Shown here in pieces: positions 31,046 to 45,716 of a stretch of 64,000 nt of DNA. A model generated the notes under the pieces. It searched no databases. It saw only the letters and a list, made by a program, of their open reading frames with translations, and was not told the origin of the DNA. A program made the position numbers and the translations under genes. The stretch comes from Bacillus sp. cl95 (GTDB lineage Bacteria; Bacillota; Bacilli; Bacillales; Cytobacillaceae). Numbering within the stretch: the stretch's first letter is position 1; every line of letters starts with the position of its first letter. The stretch covers positions 434,001-498,000 of the forward strand of contig NZ_FOYF01000001.1 of the NCBI RefSeq assembly GCF_900115925.1. The letters are read 5' to 3'.

Positions 31046-32758
31046 ATGTCATTTGATGGTCTTTTTACACACGCAATGGCTCAAGAACTTTCCGCTTCCT
31101 TAAAGGGCGGCAGGATCAACAAAGTTCATCAGCCTTATAAAAGTGAAATTATCTTAACAATCCGCGCTAACGGTTTGAATCAAAAATTGCTCCTTTCAGC
31201 CCACCCAAGCAATGCAAGAGTGCAGCTGACAAACGAAGCATACGAAAACCCTAGTGAACCACCAATGTTTTGTATGTTATTGAGGAAACATTTAGAAGGA
31301 TATATTTTAGAGGATGTATATCAGGCTGATATGGATCGGATGCTAATCTTTGAAGTTAAGGGAAGAAACGAAATTGGCGATATCAGTTACAAACAACTAA
31401 TTGTGGAAATCATGGGCAGACATAGTAATATCACGCTCATTGATAAACAACGTAATATGATCTTGGATAGCATCAAGCATGTTTCGTTTGCGGTTAACAG
31501 CCATCGCGCACTTTTACCTGGACATACATATGTATTCCCACCAAAACAGGACAAGCTCAATCCGCTAAAAGCCAGTGCTGAAGATGTTTTAAGGGCAGTA
31601 GATTTCAACAGTGGGCGCATTGATCGACAGCTTGTCGAAAAATTCGCTGGGATGTCACCTTTAATCGCAAAAGAAATCATTCATCAATGCGGCATGGCGA
31701 ATCGAACTACACTTCCTGCTGCATTTATGTCCATCGTCTCTCCAATAAAGTTAGGAGAAATCAGTCCTTCTATTATTACTACTCCTGAAAAAGAGGCTTT
31801 TTATCTCATGCCGCTTCATCATTTAGAGGGAGAAGTAAAATCTTTTTCAAATTTAAGTGAAATGCTTGATCGTTTTTATTTTGGAAAAGCCGCTCGTGAT
31901 CGAGTCAAACAACAATCAAGCACGATTGAACGTTTTATTGTGAACGAACTAGAAAAAAACGAAAAGAAAATCGCAAAGCTCCAAAAGACATTGAAAGACG
32001 CCGAGAAAGCAGATCAGTATCAAAAGCAGGGCGAATTGCTAACAGCGAATCTTTATGCCGCGAAGAAGGGCATGAAAGAAATTGAAGTCATCGATTATTA
32101 TGACGAAGAAGGTAAAAGTATTACGATTAGTCTAGATCCATTGAAAACACCATCTGAAAATGCTCAAAAATACTTTTCAAAGTATCAAAAAGCAAAAAAT
32201 GCCGTTGAGGTTGTATTAGAGCAGATTGCAATCGCCGAGCATGAAGTCGAGTATTTCGATCGATTGCTACAACAGATTGTTACCGCCTCATCAAAGGATA
32301 TTGAAGAAATTCGTGAAGAATTAGTAGAAGGTGGATATATCCGTGAACGTCAAAAACGTGGAAATAAGAAATCTTCTAATGCAAAACCCATTTTGGAACA
32401 CTATTTTGCAAGCGATGGGACCGAAATCATTGTTGGTAAAAATAATAAGCAGAATGATTATTTAACCAATAAACTGGCAGCAAGAGATGAAATTTGGCTT
32501 CACACTAAGGATATTCCAGGATCACATGTATTAATTCGAAGCAAAGAGCCTGAGGAACAAACCATAATCGAAGCCGCAAAACTTGCAGCTTATTTTAGTA
32601 AAGCTCGTAACTCTAGCTCTGTCCCTGTCGATTTCACTAAGGTTCGGCATGTTAAGAAGCCAAGCGGTGCAAAGCCAGGTTTCGTTATCTACGATAATCA
32701 GCAAACCGTCTTTGTCACTCCAGATGAAGACCTGGTATTGAATCTCAGAAAAAAATAG
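31046..32758 (+). CDS. rqcH: Ribosome quality control factor RqcH (YloA, NEMF family)
   Basis: A 570-aa NFACT protein that binds obstructed 50S subunits and adds C-terminal alanine tails, marking stalled chains for degradation. The N-terminal NFACT domain has [20 protein letters not shown] and a conserved Asp-Arg pair in [11 protein letters not shown] coiled coil spans about residues 275-430, and the C-terminal NFACT-R domain has [18 protein letters not shown]. The frame opens 63 bases earlier, but the ATG at 31046-31048 has AAGGA 8 bases upstream and gives MSFDGLF as in B. subtilis. Confidence 0.95.
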   Translation: MSFDGLFTHAMAQELSASLKGGRINKVHQPYKSEIILTIRANGLNQKLLLSAHPSNARVQLTNEAYENPSEPPMFCMLLRKHLEGYILEDVYQADMDRMLIFEVKGRNEIGDISYKQLIVEIMGRHSNITLIDKQRNMILDSIKHVSFAVNSHRALLPGHTYVFPPKQDKLNPLKASAEDVLRAVDFNSGRIDRQLVEKFAGMSPLIAKEIIHQCGMANRTTLPAAFMSIVSPIKLGEISPSIITTPEKEAFYLMPLHHLEGEVKSFSNLSEMLDRFYFGKAARDRVKQQSSTIERFIVNELEKNEKKIAKLQKTLKDAEKADQYQKQGELLTANLYAAKKGMKEIEVIDYYDEEGKSITISLDPLKTPSENAQKYFSKYQKAKNAVEVVLEQIAIAEHEVEYFDRLLQQIVTASSKDIEEIREELVEGGYIRERQKRGNKKSSNAKPILEHYFASDGTEIIVGKNNKQNDYLTNKLAARDEIWLHTKDIPGSHVLIRSKEPEEQTIIEAAKLAAYFSKARNSSSVPVDFTKVRHVKKPSGAKPGFVIYDNQQTVFVTPDEDLVLNLRKK

Positions 32759-32781
32759 GACCCGATGTGGGTCCTATTTTT
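32751..32781. terminator. Bidirectional terminator between rqcH and pyrE
   Basis: AAAAATAGGACCC and GGGTCCTATTTTT form a 13-bp perfect stem with a 5-nt loop, with A on one side and T on the other. It serves both convergent genes, and the rqcH stop codon (32756-32758) lies within the stem. Confidence 0.92.
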
Positions 32782-32789
32782 ATTGAAAA

Positions 32790-33422
32790 CTACGCATTTA
32801 TTTCTTGCCATTGACTTGGATTCTCTCTCCAGTTTAGCAAGCTACGCTGTTCGTCCTTGGTTAAGTTTCCTTTTTCCACAGCTGTTTCCACTAAACTTTG
32901 AAAATTCGTCAATGAATACGTTTCAATGTTTGCTTCTTCAAGCATTTTTTTCCCTTTTTCAAGTTCGTAGGTAAATATGGACACGGCTCCAAGTACATTT
33001 AAGCCTGCTTGTCTAAGAGCTTCCACCGCCGTGATTACACTGCCACCCGTTGAGATAAGATCTTCGATAATGACAACCTTTTGATCCTTTTCAACTTTTC
33101 CTTCTATTTGATTTCCTTTTCCATGCCCTTTAGCCGAGGAACGCACATAGCACATCGGCATCTCGAGCAATTCACTTACCCATGCAGCATGAGGAATTCC
33201 GGCAGTTGCAGTTCCAGCAACGATTTCCACTTCTGGAAAGTGTTTAAGGATTAGGGTTTTCAAGCCTTCTGCTACCTCTTTTCGGACATGCGGATACGAC
33301 ATGGTTAAGCGGTTATCACAGTATATCGGTGACTTCATGCCTGAAGTCCATAAAAATGGATTATTTGGTCTTAATGCTACGGCGCCGATTTCTATTAGTT
33401 GTTCCGCAATTTTGTGTTTCAT
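32790..33422 (-). CDS. pyrE: Orotate phosphoribosyltransferase
   Basis: A 210-aa enzyme that joins orotate and PRPP to give OMP. The PRPP motif [20 protein letters not shown] and the flexible loop [12 protein letters not shown] are clear. The ORF opens six codons earlier, but the ATG at 33420-33422 has AGAGGATGAGAG upstream and yields [15 protein letters not shown], the family start. It begins 5 bases after the pyrF stop codon and is the last gene of the pyr operon. Confidence 0.95.
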   Translation of the reverse strand: MKHKIAEQLIEIGAVALRPNNPFLWTSGMKSPIYCDNRLTMSYPHVRKEVAEGLKTLILKHFPEVEIVAGTATAGIPHAAWVSELLEMPMCYVRSSAKGHGKGNQIEGKVEKDQKVVIIEDLISTGGSVITAVEALRQAGLNVLGAVSIFTYELEKGKKMLEEANIETYSLTNFQSLVETAVEKGNLTKDEQRSLLNWRENPSQWQEINA

Positions 33423-33427
33423 ATCTC

Positions 33428-35817
<2,390 letters not shown>

Positions 35818-35821
<4 letters not shown>

Positions 35822-38800
35822 GAATAAACCGCCTCCTTCGTTTGATTGCTTCCCATCGCTTCTGCTGAAAATGTCATCGACTCAACCACTTTCAGAATGG
35901 CATCAGCTGTATCGAGTGAAGTAAGACAAGGTACACCATTTTCGACTGCTTCTCGTCTGATTCTAAATCCATCACTTTCTTGTTGCTTACCTCTTGTCAG
36001 AGTGTTGATGATAAACTGGGCTTCCCCATTTAAGATGACATCGAGAATAGTCGCTCCTTCACTGCCAATCTTAGCGACCTCAGTCACTTCAATTCCTGAT
36101 TCTTTCAAATAGGCTGCCGTACCACTAGTCGCCATAAGTTTGTAGCCATTCGCGGCAAATCGTTTGGCTATTTTGCTCGCTTCTTCTTTATCTTTATCGG
36201 CAACTGTCAAAAGAACCGTTCCGAACTCTTGAATTTTCATTCCTGATGCAATCAATCCTTTGTAAAGTGCCTTTTCGAGAGTGAGGTCCTTTCCCATCAC
36301 TTCTCCAGTCGACTTCATTTCAGGTCCTAAAGTAATGTCTACACTTCGTAACTTTGCAAAAGAAAACACCGGAACTTTTACATAAACACCCATTTTCTCA
36401 GGTACCAGTCCCTCTGTATAGCCGAGTTCTTTAAGAGTCTTACCAAGAATAACTTTTGTCGCAATCTTTGCCATTGGGACATTCGTAATCTTGCTTAAAA
36501 ATGGAACCGTTCTGCTTGAACGTGGATTAACTTCAAGGACGAACACTTTTCCTTCTGAAACTACAAACTGTATGTTAAGAAGCCCAATGATTTTCAATCC
36601 CTTTGCCAATCTTGTTGTATAGTCGATTAATGTATTCTTCACATCTTCTGTCAAGCTTTGTGGCGGATAAACTGCAATGGAGTCACCAGAGTGAACGCCT
36701 GCTCTTTCGATGTGTTCCATTATGCCAGGAATAAGGACCGTTTCTCCATCACAGATAGCATCAACTTCAATTTCTTTCCCCGTTAAGTAACGATCGACCA
36801 GAACAGGATGCTCAGGATTCACTTTTACTGCATTTGCCATGTATTGAAGCAATTCCTTACGTTCGTAAACGATTTCCATTGCCCTTCCACCTAGCACGTA
36901 AGATGGTCTTACTAATACTGGATAGCCAATTTCTTCAGCAATTTTTTCTGCTTCCTCAACCGAAAGTGCCGTTTTTCCTTGAGGCTGTGGAATACCCATT
37001 GTTTCAAGCGCAGATTCAAATTTATCCCGATTCTCTGCTCGGTCCAAATCCTCAACACTCGTTCCAAGAATACGAACTCCACGTTCTACTAAACTCTCTG
37101 CTAGGTTGATAGCCGTTTGTCCACCAAATTGCACGACTACACCTTCGGGTTGTTCCAGATCGATAATGTGCATCACATCCTCAATCGTTAAAGGTTCAAA
37201 ATAGAGTTTGTCAGAAATACTAAAATCCGTTGAAACTGTTTCTGGGTTATTGTTGATGATGATAGCTTCGTATCCAGATTCTTTTATCGCTTTCACCGAG
37301 TGGACAGTCGCGTAGTCAAATTCAATTCCCTGACCGATGCGGATTGGTCCTGAACCAAGTACCACCACACTCTTCTTGCTCGTGACAATAGATTCATTCT
37401 CGTCCTCATAGGTACCATAAAAATATGGAGTGGAAGATTCAAATTCTGCTGCGCATGTATCAACCATTTTATACACAGGAATAATACCGATTTCCTTTCT
37501 CCAATCGTAAATTTCTTTCTCACTAACATTCCACAGCTCGGCTATCTTTTTATCCGAGAAGCCCATTTGTTTAGCTTCAGTCATTAACTGCCTATGGAAA
37601 GGATATTGACCAATCTCTGTTTCAAAACGGATGATTTTTCCCATCTTATACAGGAAGAAAAGATCGATGTTGCTCCATTTATGAAGTATATCTATTGAAA
37701 TTCCCCTCTTAAGAGCCTCAGCCAGGTAGAATAATCTTTCATCACCCGCTTTACGAATTCTCTTTTCAAGGATCTCTTCTGACATTTTATGTCCGTTTTT
37801 CAATTCAAAGTGATGAACACCTGATTCGAGGGAACGGATTGCTTTTAAAAGAGATTCTTCAAACGTTCTTCCGATTGCCATGATTTCCCCTGTAGCCTTC
37901 ATTTGCGTTCCGAGAATACGATTTCCGCTTTCGAACTTATCAAATGGCCATCTCGGAATTTTTGTCACGATGTAGTCTAATGCTGGTTCAAAGCTTGCAT
38001 ACGTTTTACCTGTCACAGGATTGAGCATTTCATCGAGTGTTAAACCAACAGCAATCTTGGCTGCCAATTTTGCAATCGGATATCCAGTAGCTTTGGAAGC
38101 CAGGGCAGAAGACCGGCTAACCCTTGGATTCACTTCAATGATGTAATAGTTGAAACTGTCAGGATCAAGAGCAAGTTGAACATTGCATCCGCCTTCAATC
38201 TTAAGTGCTCGGATGATTTTCAATGAAACATTGCGAAGCAGTTGATATTCACGGTCGCTAAGCGTTTGACTCGGTGCAACTACAATGGAATCACCGGTGT
38301 GAATGCCTACTGGATCAATGTTTTCCATGTTACATACCACGATGGCGTTATCGTTTGAATCCCGCATCACTTCATATTCAATTTCTTTAAAGCCTGCAAT
38401 GCTCTTTTCTAGCAAACATTGTTGAACAGGGCTGCTTTTCAGGCCACCTGCTACGATTTCATTGAGTTCTTCATCATTATGGCAAATTCCGCCACCCGTT
38501 CCTCCCAATGTGTAAGCAGGACGTACAATGACAGGGTACCCTACTTTTTCTACAAAGCTTTTTGCCTCTTCAAGATGGTGAATGATTTCACTGTCTGGAA
38601 CAGGTTCACCCAACTCATTCATTAATGATCGGAATAGCTCACGGTCTTCAGCTTGTTCAATGGCCGAAAGTTTGGTTCCAAGAATTTCAACACCACACTC
38701 TTCAAGGACACCTGATTTCGCTAGTTCAACTGCTAAATTCAATCCTGTTTGGCCACCTAAAGTAGCGAGGATAGAATCAGGTCTTTCCTTCCGAATAATC

Positions 38801-39027
38801 CGGCTGACAAATTCCAATGTGAGAGGTTCAATATAGACAACGTCTGCGATTTCTGTGTCTGTCATAATGGTTGCAGGGTTTGAATTCACAAGAATTACTT
38901 TGTAGCCTTCTTCCTTTAAAGCCACGCAAGCTTGCGTGCCAGCGTAGTCAAACTCTGCTGCCTGCCCGATCACAATCGGACCTGAACCTATAACGAGTAC
39001 ACTTTTTATATCATTGCGCTTTGCCAT
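35818..39027 (-). CDS. carB: Carbamoyl-phosphate synthase, large subunit (pyrimidine-specific)
   Basis: A 1069-aa synthetase (PyrAB in B. subtilis) that makes carbamoyl phosphate from bicarbonate, ammonia and two ATP. Two homologous ATP-grasp halves begin near [20 protein letters not shown] and [19 protein letters not shown] (near residue 554). An allosteric MGS-like domain follows from about residue 935 ([20 protein letters not shown]), the expected target of UMP and PRPP. It overlaps carA by 17 bases. Confidence 0.97.
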
Positions 39028-40108
39028 GCTGTTTCCCCCGTTTCTCGTAATCTACCATTTTCAAAAATTGATCAAATAAACCGTTTGCGTCTTCCGGACC
39101 CGGTGAAGCCTCTGGATGATATTGAACCGTAAAGGCCGGGAAGTCTTTATGTTTTAGTCCTTCAATCGTTTCATCGTTAAGTGCTATGTGCGTAACATCC
39201 AGTCTAGTACCTTCAAGAGAACCTTCTTCCACAGTGTAACCGTGATTCTGTGAAGTCAGTGCAACTTTGCCAGTAGCTAATTCCTTTACAGGATGATTGG
39301 AACCGCGATGGCCAAACTTCATTTTCACGGTATTGGCACCACAAGCTAGCGCGAACAGTTGATGACCAAGGCAAATCCCAAACAATGGGACTTGTCCTAG
39401 TATCTCCTCTATCATCTGAACCGCTTCTGGAACATCTTTTGGGTCCCCAGGTCCATTCGATAACATGACTCCATCAGGACGGAGCTGCAGGATATCAGCA
39501 GCAGGCGTATCATAAGAAACCACAATGACGTCACAATCGCGCTTATTGAGTTCCCTCAAGATTCCGTGCTTCATTCCAAAGTCGACAAGGACAATGCGGT
39601 GACCGCGTCCAGGGCTTGGATATGGTGATTTGGTTGATACTTGCTTCACCTGATTCACAGGAAGATTTGTAGTTTTCAAGCTTGCTATCACCTGTTCAGC
39701 ATCTTCTTCTGATGAGACGATTGCTCCTTTGAGTGCTCCATGCTGTCGGATAATTCTTGTCAATTTACGTGTATCAATCCCACTGATTCCGGGAATATCT
39801 TTTAGTTTTAAATATTCGTCAAGAGAAAATTCGCTGCGCCAGTTAGATGGGAAATCCGCTGCTTCCTTTACAACCATTGCATTCACAGCAGGTATGATGG
39901 ATTCAAAATCATCCCGATTGATGCCATAGTTTCCAATCAGTGGATAGGTAAATGTAACGATTTGACCACAATAGGATGGATCAGAGAGAATTTCCTGATA
40001 CCCTGTCATTCCTGTATTAAAAACCACTTCGCCAATAGAGTTGCGTTCACTTCCGAATCCTTTGCCAATCAGGATTGTTCCATCTTCTAAGATAAGCTGT
40101 TTGTTCAT
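39011..40108 (-). CDS. carA: Carbamoyl-phosphate synthase, small subunit
   Basis: A 365-aa glutamine amidotransferase subunit (PyrAA) supplying ammonia to CarB. The class I catalytic Cys is in [13 protein letters not shown], with His/Glu in [13 protein letters not shown]. The N-terminal domain has [20 protein letters not shown]. It is coupled to pyrC upstream (4-base overlap) and carB downstream. Confidence 0.97.
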   Translation of the reverse strand: MNKQLILEDGTILIGKGFGSERNSIGEVVFNTGMTGYQEILSDPSYCGQIVTFTYPLIGNYGINRDDFESIIPAVNAMVVKEAADFPSNWRSEFSLDEYLKLKDIPGISGIDTRKLTRIIRQHGALKGAIVSSEEDAEQVIASLKTTNLPVNQVKQVSTKSPYPSPGRGHRIVLVDFGMKHGILRELNKRDCDVIVVSYDTPAADILQLRPDGVMLSNGPGDPKDVPEAVQMIEEILGQVPLFGICLGHQLFALACGANTVKMKFGHRGSNHPVKELATGKVALTSQNHGYTVEEGSLEGTRLDVTHIALNDETIEGLKHKDFPAFTVQYHPEASPGPEDANGLFDQFLKMVDYEKRGKQHGKAQ

Positions 40109-41391
40109 CTGATAGCACTTCCTTCATAAGAGATGATTTTCCCATTAAACATTGTCATCAATGGCCAACCCTTGCACTCCCAACCGTTAAATGGAGTATT
40201 TCTTCCTTTTGATAAAAACTTAGAAGAATCGATGATGTTGGATTGTACGATATCTAAGAATACAAGATCTGCAGGTGCACCTTTATCTATTACTCCATAC
40301 GGAAGGCTGAACGTTTTTGCAGGATAATAGCTCATTAATCTTATTAACTGCTCTAATGACAATATCCCCTTTTCGACTAAATGTGTGAAAAGAAGCGGAA
40401 AGGCGGTTTCAAGTCCGACGATTCCAAAAGGTGCAAGCTCCATCCCCTCCTCCTTTTCAGCAGTTGTGTGCGGAGCATGATCGGTAGCGATAAAGTCTAT
40501 TGTCCCATCAAGTAAACCTTGAATTAGAGCCTCTCTATCTTCTTTCCCGCGTAGTGGTGGATTCATCTTATAATTCGCATCGAGCCCAGGTATATCTTCC
40601 TCGCTCAGCAACAGATGGTGCGGCGTGACTTCCGCTGTCACTTTTATTCCTGCTCGCTTTGCGTCTCTTACGACCCTCACTGATTCTTTCGTACTGATAT
40701 GGCAAACATGGTAATGACATCCGGTTGCTTCAGCAAGAAGCACATCCCGCGCTATTTGGACGGATTCGCAAACGGAAGGAATTCCTTTCAACCCATTTTC
40801 TTTTGAAAATTCACCTTCGTGAACACATCCATGATTGATTAAAGTATCTTCCTCACAGTGAGCTACAATAGGCATCCCTATTCCAGCTGCTTTTTTCATT
40901 GCTTTAAGCATCATGGAGGCTGATTGAACCCCAACACCATCGTCTGTAAAAGCAAACGCTCCTGAGTTCTTTAGTTCATCAAAATCGGTCAACTCTTCAC
41001 CCAACTGTCTAGTCGTAATGGATGCGTAAGGTAGCACTCTTACATTGGCTGTCGCTTTGATGCGGCTTTGAAGCCAATCCAATTGTTCCTTTGTATCAGG
41101 AACTGGGCGTGTGTTCGGCATGGCTGCAATGGTGGTGAAACCACCTTTGGCAGCGGCAAGAGTTCCAGTTAAGATTGTTTCTTTTTTTTCACCACCCGGT
41201 TCACGAAGATGAACATGCAGGTCAACGAATCCCGGTGCAATCAAAAGATTTTTCGCATCGATCGTTTCTTGTACTTCTTCGTACACTCTTTCCGCAAGCT
41301 CTGCAATTTTCCCATCCTCAACTAATATTTCACCGTTTTGCCATTCACCTGTTTTAGTAAGCCATTTCGCATTTTTGATCAGAGTTTTCAT
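40105..41391 (-). CDS. pyrC: Dihydroorotase
   Basis: A 428-aa zinc amidohydrolase that cyclises carbamoyl aspartate to dihydroorotate. Metal motifs [24 protein letters not shown] and [15 protein letters not shown] are present. The frame opens nine codons earlier. The tandem ATGs at 41389-41394 lie just after AAAGGAGGGTG, and the second gives [11 protein letters not shown] and the B. subtilis length. The gene starts 38 bases inside pyrB. Confidence 0.95.
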   Translation of the reverse strand: MKTLIKNAKWLTKTGEWQNGEILVEDGKIAELAERVYEEVQETIDAKNLLIAPGFVDLHVHLREPGGEKKETILTGTLAAAKGGFTTIAAMPNTRPVPDTKEQLDWLQSRIKATANVRVLPYASITTRQLGEELTDFDELKNSGAFAFTDDGVGVQSASMMLKAMKKAAGIGMPIVAHCEEDTLINHGCVHEGEFSKENGLKGIPSVCESVQIARDVLLAEATGCHYHVCHISTKESVRVVRDAKRAGIKVTAEVTPHHLLLSEEDIPGLDANYKMNPPLRGKEDREALIQGLLDGTIDFIATDHAPHTTAEKEEGMELAPFGIVGLETAFPLLFTHLVEKGILSLEQLIRLMSYYPAKTFSLPYGVIDKGAPADLVFLDIVQSNIIDSSKFLSKGRNTPFNGWECKGWPLMTMFNGKIISYEGSAIR

Positions 41392-42292
41392 CATTACACC
41401 CTCCTTTTGATTGTTCAAGACACCATTTTAATGCTGCCATCCTCACATATACGCCATTTTCCATTTGTTTAAAAATCCTTGATCTTGAACATTCAACTAA
41501 TTCATCTGCTAATTCCACTCCACGATTAACTGGCGCAGGATGCATGATGATACTTTTCGGCTTCATTCGTTTTTCACGTTCTATAGTCAAACCATACAGA
41601 AGATGATAATCTGAAGCACTCATGCCCATTCTCCTGTCATGACGTTCATGTTGAATTCTAAGCAGCATCATTACATCAGAATTCTCAATGGCATCATCCA
41701 TATCCACAATGGGATACTGCGTCATAAGTTCTTGATTGAACCATGCTTCAGGTCCGGAAAATTGCACTAACGCTCCGAGCCTGGTAAGTGCTTCGGCATT
41801 CGATCTCGCTACCCTGCTGTGTAGTACGTCTCCAACAATCGTCACTTTCAGACCTTCAAAACTTCCAAATTCTTGCCTTATAGTCAAAAGGTCCAGGAGC
41901 GATTGGGTTGGATGATGACCACAACCATCGCCTCCATTTAAGATTGGGATGTTAATTTTCCCAGTCAGTTCTTCGAAGTACCTTTCTTGTTCGTGCCTGA
42001 TGACTACGGCATTGACACCAATTGCTTCGAGGGTCCGAACCGTATCATATAAGCTTTCTCCTTTTTGGATGCTTGACGCTTCGGCTTCGAAAGGTATTAC
42101 ATGGAATCCCAATTTTCTTTCCGCCATTTCAAAACTGCACTTTGTTCTTGTGCTAGGTTCAAAGAAAAGATTGGCTGCAAACATTTGCTCTTTGGCTTTC
42201 CACTCATTCCCGTCTGCAAAGTCCTGTGCATCCTTAAGCAGTGTATGTATGTCTTCTATCGTTAATTCAGCAGTAGTTAGTAGGTTCTTCAT
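41354..42292 (-). CDS. pyrB: Aspartate carbamoyltransferase, catalytic subunit
   Basis: A 312-aa enzyme that condenses carbamoyl phosphate and aspartate, the committed pyrimidine step. The carbamoyl phosphate motif [15 protein letters not shown] and the aspartate loop [15 protein letters not shown] are present. No regulatory PyrI is encoded nearby, as usual in Bacillus. The C-terminal tail reads through 38 bases of pyrC. It is preceded by a PyrR attenuator. Confidence 0.96.
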   Translation of the reverse strand: MKNLLTTAELTIEDIHTLLKDAQDFADGNEWKAKEQMFAANLFFEPSTRTKCSFEMAERKLGFHVIPFEAEASSIQKGESLYDTVRTLEAIGVNAVVIRHEQERYFEELTGKINIPILNGGDGCGHHPTQSLLDLLTIRQEFGSFEGLKVTIVGDVLHSRVARSNAEALTRLGALVQFSGPEAWFNQELMTQYPIVDMDDAIENSDVMMLLRIQHERHDRRMGMSASDYHLLYGLTIEREKRMKPKSIIMHPAPVNRGVELADELVECSRSRIFKQMENGVYVRMAALKWCLEQSKGGCNDENSDQKCEMAY

Positions 42293-42311
42293 GGATCCGC
42301 CTCCTTTTTTT

Positions 42312-42434
42312 AAAAAAACACCCTGATCTGTGGTTCATTGATCAGGGTGTTGGTCGTTTCGTGTCTGTCTTAATAGATGAATGGTTTGTACTCATCTTTT
42401 GACAGCTCAACACCCTTCCAAGCCTCACGGGACT
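42312..42434 (-). promoter_or_regulatory. PyrR attenuator 3 (pyrP-pyrB gap)
   Basis: Read on the minus strand: the PyrR-binding loop AGTCCCGTGAGGCTT (42420-42434), then an antiterminator region, then a terminator stem AACACCCTGATC/GATCAGGGTGTT (42317-42351) with a T run. With UMP bound, PyrR stabilises the anti-antiterminator and transcription stops before pyrB. The layout is that of B. subtilis. Confidence 0.9.
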
Positions 42435-42446
42435 TTATTAAAAGGT

Positions 42447-43754
42447 TTACGCTACGTTCTTATTTTCTTTTTCTATTTCAAACATATCTTCAGAAGCATT
42501 TTCTCTTCCAGGTAAGATAAGGTTCAAGACTACACCACAGATTGCTGCAAGTGCCATTCCTTGAATTTCGAATTGCTCTGATACTTTTATGAACGCTCCA
42601 CCGATACCGATGACTAGAATCACGGATGAAATGACAAGGTTTCGTTTGTCTCCCATATCGATTTTGCTATCGATTAACATCCTTAATCCTGATGATGCAA
42701 TGATTCCGAACAGCAGGATGGACACGCCACCCATTACCGGAGTTGGGATTGTGCTGATAAGCGCAGTTATTTTTCCAATGAATCCGAAAATCGTTGCTAT
42801 TACAGCTGCACCTGCTAAAATATACACGCTATAAACTCGAGTTATTGCTAATACTCCTATATTTTCTCCATAAGTGGTTTTCGGAGGTCCACCAATGAAA
42901 GCTGAAATCATCGTCGCCATCCCATCACCGAGAATTGAGCGGTGTAATCCTGGCTCTTTAATATAGTCTCTGCCGACTACCTTGCTAAGAACAAGCTGGT
43001 GCCCGATATGTTCAGATAATGTTACGATTGCGACAGGTACCATCAGTAGCATAAGTTCCAAAGTGAATTTGACTTTGTAATGTACAAACGGAATGATGAA
43101 TTTTGGCATTTCAAACCATGCGGCTTCTTTTACTGGAGTGAAATCGACGACTCCAACTAGTAAGGCGTAGATGTATCCTACGACTATCCCGGCTAGGATT
43201 GGCACCATGTTTAGCATGCCTTTTACATAAACTGAACAGATAATTGTGGCTGCTAGTGTGACAAATGCAACTGAGAAATGCAACAGACTGTACTCTCCCG
43301 CTGGATTGTTCATGGCCATATTAACAGCAGTTCCTGCTAAAGCTAGACCGATTACGATAATGACCGGACCTACCACAACCGGAGGAAGCAGATTCATAAT
43401 CCATCTGTAGCCCGCTTTTTTGATAATCAGAGCGACAATTCCGTAAACCAAGCCTGCCATGAAACTTCCAATCATTGCAGCTCCTGGGCCACCGCCAGCT
43501 TTAGCGGCTATGATAGGCGCTATGAAAGCGAATGAGGATCCGAGATATGCAGGTACTTGCCATTTTGTAATCATAAGGAAAGCCAACGTTCCAAGACCGC
43601 TTGAAATTAACGCTATCGCAGGGCTTAGCCCCACTAAGTATGGCACCAAGATTGTGGCTCCGAACATGGCGAATAAGTGCTGTAAACTTAAAGTGATCCA
43701 CTGTATCGGATTAGGTACGTCTTTTACGTCTAATAATGGTTTGTTGTTATTCAT
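42447..43754 (-). CDS. pyrP: Uracil permease
   Basis: A 435-aa membrane uracil transporter of the NCS2 (nucleobase:cation symporter 2) family with about 14 transmembrane segments. Family motifs include FGATILVPYLVGLSPAIAL, ALSEHIGHQL-type sequence (VTLSEHIGHQLVLSKVVGRD) with the substrate-site Glu, and GGPPKTTYGENIGVLAITRV. An AGGAGG site precedes the ATG. It lies second in the pyr operon after pyrR, behind an attenuator and a repeat element. Confidence 0.96.
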   Translation of the reverse strand: MNNNKPLLDVKDVPNPIQWITLSLQHLFAMFGATILVPYLVGLSPAIALISSGLGTLAFLMITKWQVPAYLGSSFAFIAPIIAAKAGGGPGAAMIGSFMAGLVYGIVALIIKKAGYRWIMNLLPPVVVGPVIIVIGLALAGTAVNMAMNNPAGEYSLLHFSVAFVTLAATIICSVYVKGMLNMVPILAGIVVGYIYALLVGVVDFTPVKEAAWFEMPKFIIPFVHYKVKFTLELMLLMVPVAIVTLSEHIGHQLVLSKVVGRDYIKEPGLHRSILGDGMATMISAFIGGPPKTTYGENIGVLAITRVYSVYILAGAAVIATIFGFIGKITALISTIPTPVMGGVSILLFGIIASSGLRMLIDSKIDMGDKRNLVISSVILVIGIGGAFIKVSEQFEIQGMALAAICGVVLNLILPGRENASEDMFEIEKENKNVA

Positions 43755-43776
43755 CAGTTGTGCCTCCTATTTTTTA

Positions 43777-43962
43777 GGCTCTGTTATACACACCTGTTGA
43801 TTTCCGTTCCAGGATGCTCGCTTTCCGCGGGGCGTGCGGTGAGCCTCCTCGGCGCAGTTGCGCCTGTGGGGTCTCACCTGTCCCGCTAATCCCGCAGGAG
43901 TCTCGCACCTTCCGCTCCAATCAACAAAATGTAGAAAATCAACACTTCACTCTAACACAGCC
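43777..43962. mobile_element. Short MITE-like element, copy 2 (186 bp, full form)
   Basis: The longest intact copy. Terminal inverted repeats are GGCTCTGTTATA and GGCTGTGTTAGA (10/12). The flanks ATTTTTTA (43769-43776) and ACTTTTTA (43963-43970) agree at 7 of 8 positions and look like an aged target duplication. The GC-rich centre can fold into nested stems: GCGGG/CCCGC (43827-43831, 43882-43886), GGTGAG/CTCACC (43838-43843, 43873-43878) and GGCGC/GCGCC (43851-43855, 43860-43864). No ORF. It fills most of the pyrR-pyrP gap (43755-44080), between the attenuator terminator and the pyrP ribosome binding site, and so is transcribed as operon leader. Confidence 0.82.
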
Positions 43963-43973
43963 ACTTTTTAAAT

Positions 43974-44064
43974 AAAAAACCCTCTTCGGCTTGAGGGCAC
44001 AAAGAGGGTATGAAGGCATAGTAAAGCCATGCCTAACTCTCCCTTTGTCAGCCTCTCTGGACTG
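43974..44064 (-). promoter_or_regulatory. PyrR attenuator 2 (pyrR-pyrP gap)
   Basis: On the minus strand, the PyrR-binding loop CAGTCCAGAGAGGCTG (44049-44064) precedes a terminator stem ACCCTCTT/AAGAGGGT (43979-44009) ending in TTTTTT. The loop is the consensus form known from B. subtilis. It should stop transcription before pyrP when UMP is plentiful. Confidence 0.9.
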
Positions 44065-44080
44065 CCATTAAAAGGGCTAT

Positions 44081-44626
<546 letters not shown>

Positions 44627-44643
44627 TCATTCACATCCTCTAA

Positions 44644-44752
44644 AAATATAAAAGCCTCTCACCGATTTTGGCGAGAGGCAAACGAATTTTGCACAAATTA
44701 TAGATGCATCTTGCATCCATTTATCCGTTTCCTTCTCAGCCTCACGGGACTG
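44644..44752 (-). promoter_or_regulatory. PyrR attenuator 1 (5' leader of the pyr operon)
   Basis: The PyrR-binding loop CAGTCCCGTGAGGCTG (44737-44752), then the terminator stem GCCTCTCGCC/GGTGAGAGGC (44654-44679) with a TTTTATATTTTT tail, all before the pyrR start. It controls entry into the entire operon. Confidence 0.92.
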
Positions 44753-44779
44753 TATTAAAGGAGCTATTCAACTAAAATC

Positions 44780-44808
44780 ATCTTACATGGACTTGTCGAA
44801 CATGTCAA
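44780..44808 (-). promoter_or_regulatory. pyr operon promoter
   Basis: Perfect -35 TTGACA (44803-44808), 17-bp spacer, -10 TAAGAT (44780-44785) on the minus strand. The -35 overlaps the stop codon of the upstream rluD-like gene. Confidence 0.85.
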
Positions 44809-45716
44809 TCATTATTTCTTAATTCATCAAGAAGTGTCGTGAAGCTTTCTGGAAGTGGTGCTTCGAATTCCATGTATTCCTGCGTTCTTGGATGGATGAA
44901 CCCAAGTACTCCAGCATGCAACGCTTGTCCACCAAGGTCCAGAGTTTTCTTTGGTCCGTATTTCGGATCTCCAGCCAATGGATATCCAATATATTTCATG
45001 TGGACTCTGATTTGATGAGTTCTTCCCGTTTCAAGCTGACATTCCACAAGCGTGAAGTTCTTGAATTTTTCAAGCACTTGAAAGTGAGTAACGGCATGCT
45101 TTCCATTATCAACAATGGTCATGCTTTGACGGTCTCTTGTATCCCTGCCGATAGGAGCATCGATCGTCCCATGATCATGCTGAATTACCCCGTGAACAAC
45201 TGCCTTATATTTTCGTGTTACTGTCTTAGCAACCAATTGATTAACTAAGTTTTCGTGCGCCATATCATTTTTGGCAACCATCAATAGGCCTGAGGTATCC
45301 TTATCAATTCGGTGAACGATGCCTGGACGCATTACACCATTAATACCTGATAAATCCTTACAATGGGCCATCAAGCCGTTTACCAATGTTCCAGTCAAAT
45401 GACCTGGCGCAGGATGGACGACCATGCCCTTAGGTTTATTTACGACGAGCACATCTTGATCTTCAAAAAATATCTCCAAATCCATTTCTTCTGGTAGAAC
45501 ATCGTATTCTTCCGGTTCTGGAATAGATATTTCCAAATCGTCATTGATGCTGCATTTATAATTTGTTTTTACCGACTGACCATTTACAAGTACGTTTCCA
45601 TCCTTAATCCACTGTTGGACCTGTGTTCTTGACCAATCAGCATTCAATGTAGAAACGACCTTGTCAATCCTGTCACCCTTTTGTTCCTCAAGAACTTTGT
45701 GATTCATTTTCTCCAT
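44805..45716 (-). CDS. ylyB: RluD-family pseudouridine synthase (YlyB)
   Basis: 303 aa. An N-terminal S4 RNA-binding domain ([20 protein letters not shown]) is followed by the RluA/RluD catalytic domain with the active-site Asp in [18 protein letters not shown] and the C-terminal [16 protein letters not shown]. It isomerises uridines in RNA; the exact target is not fixed by sequence, though 23S rRNA is likely. It overlaps lspA by 29 bases with GAGGGAG ahead of the ATG. An internal ATG three codons on is a weaker choice. Confidence 0.93.
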   Translation of the reverse strand: MEKMNHKVLEEQKGDRIDKVVSTLNADWSRTQVQQWIKDGNVLVNGQSVKTNYKCSINDDLEISIPEPEEYDVLPEEMDLEIFFEDQDVLVVNKPKGMVVHPAPGHLTGTLVNGLMAHCKDLSGINGVMRPGIVHRIDKDTSGLLMVAKNDMAHENLVNQLVAKTVTRKYKAVVHGVIQHDHGTIDAPIGRDTRDRQSMTIVDNGKHAVTHFQVLEKFKNFTLVECQLETGRTHQIRVHMKYIGYPLAGDPKYGPKKTLDLGGQALHAGVLGFIHPRTQEYMEFEAPLPESFTTLLDELRNND

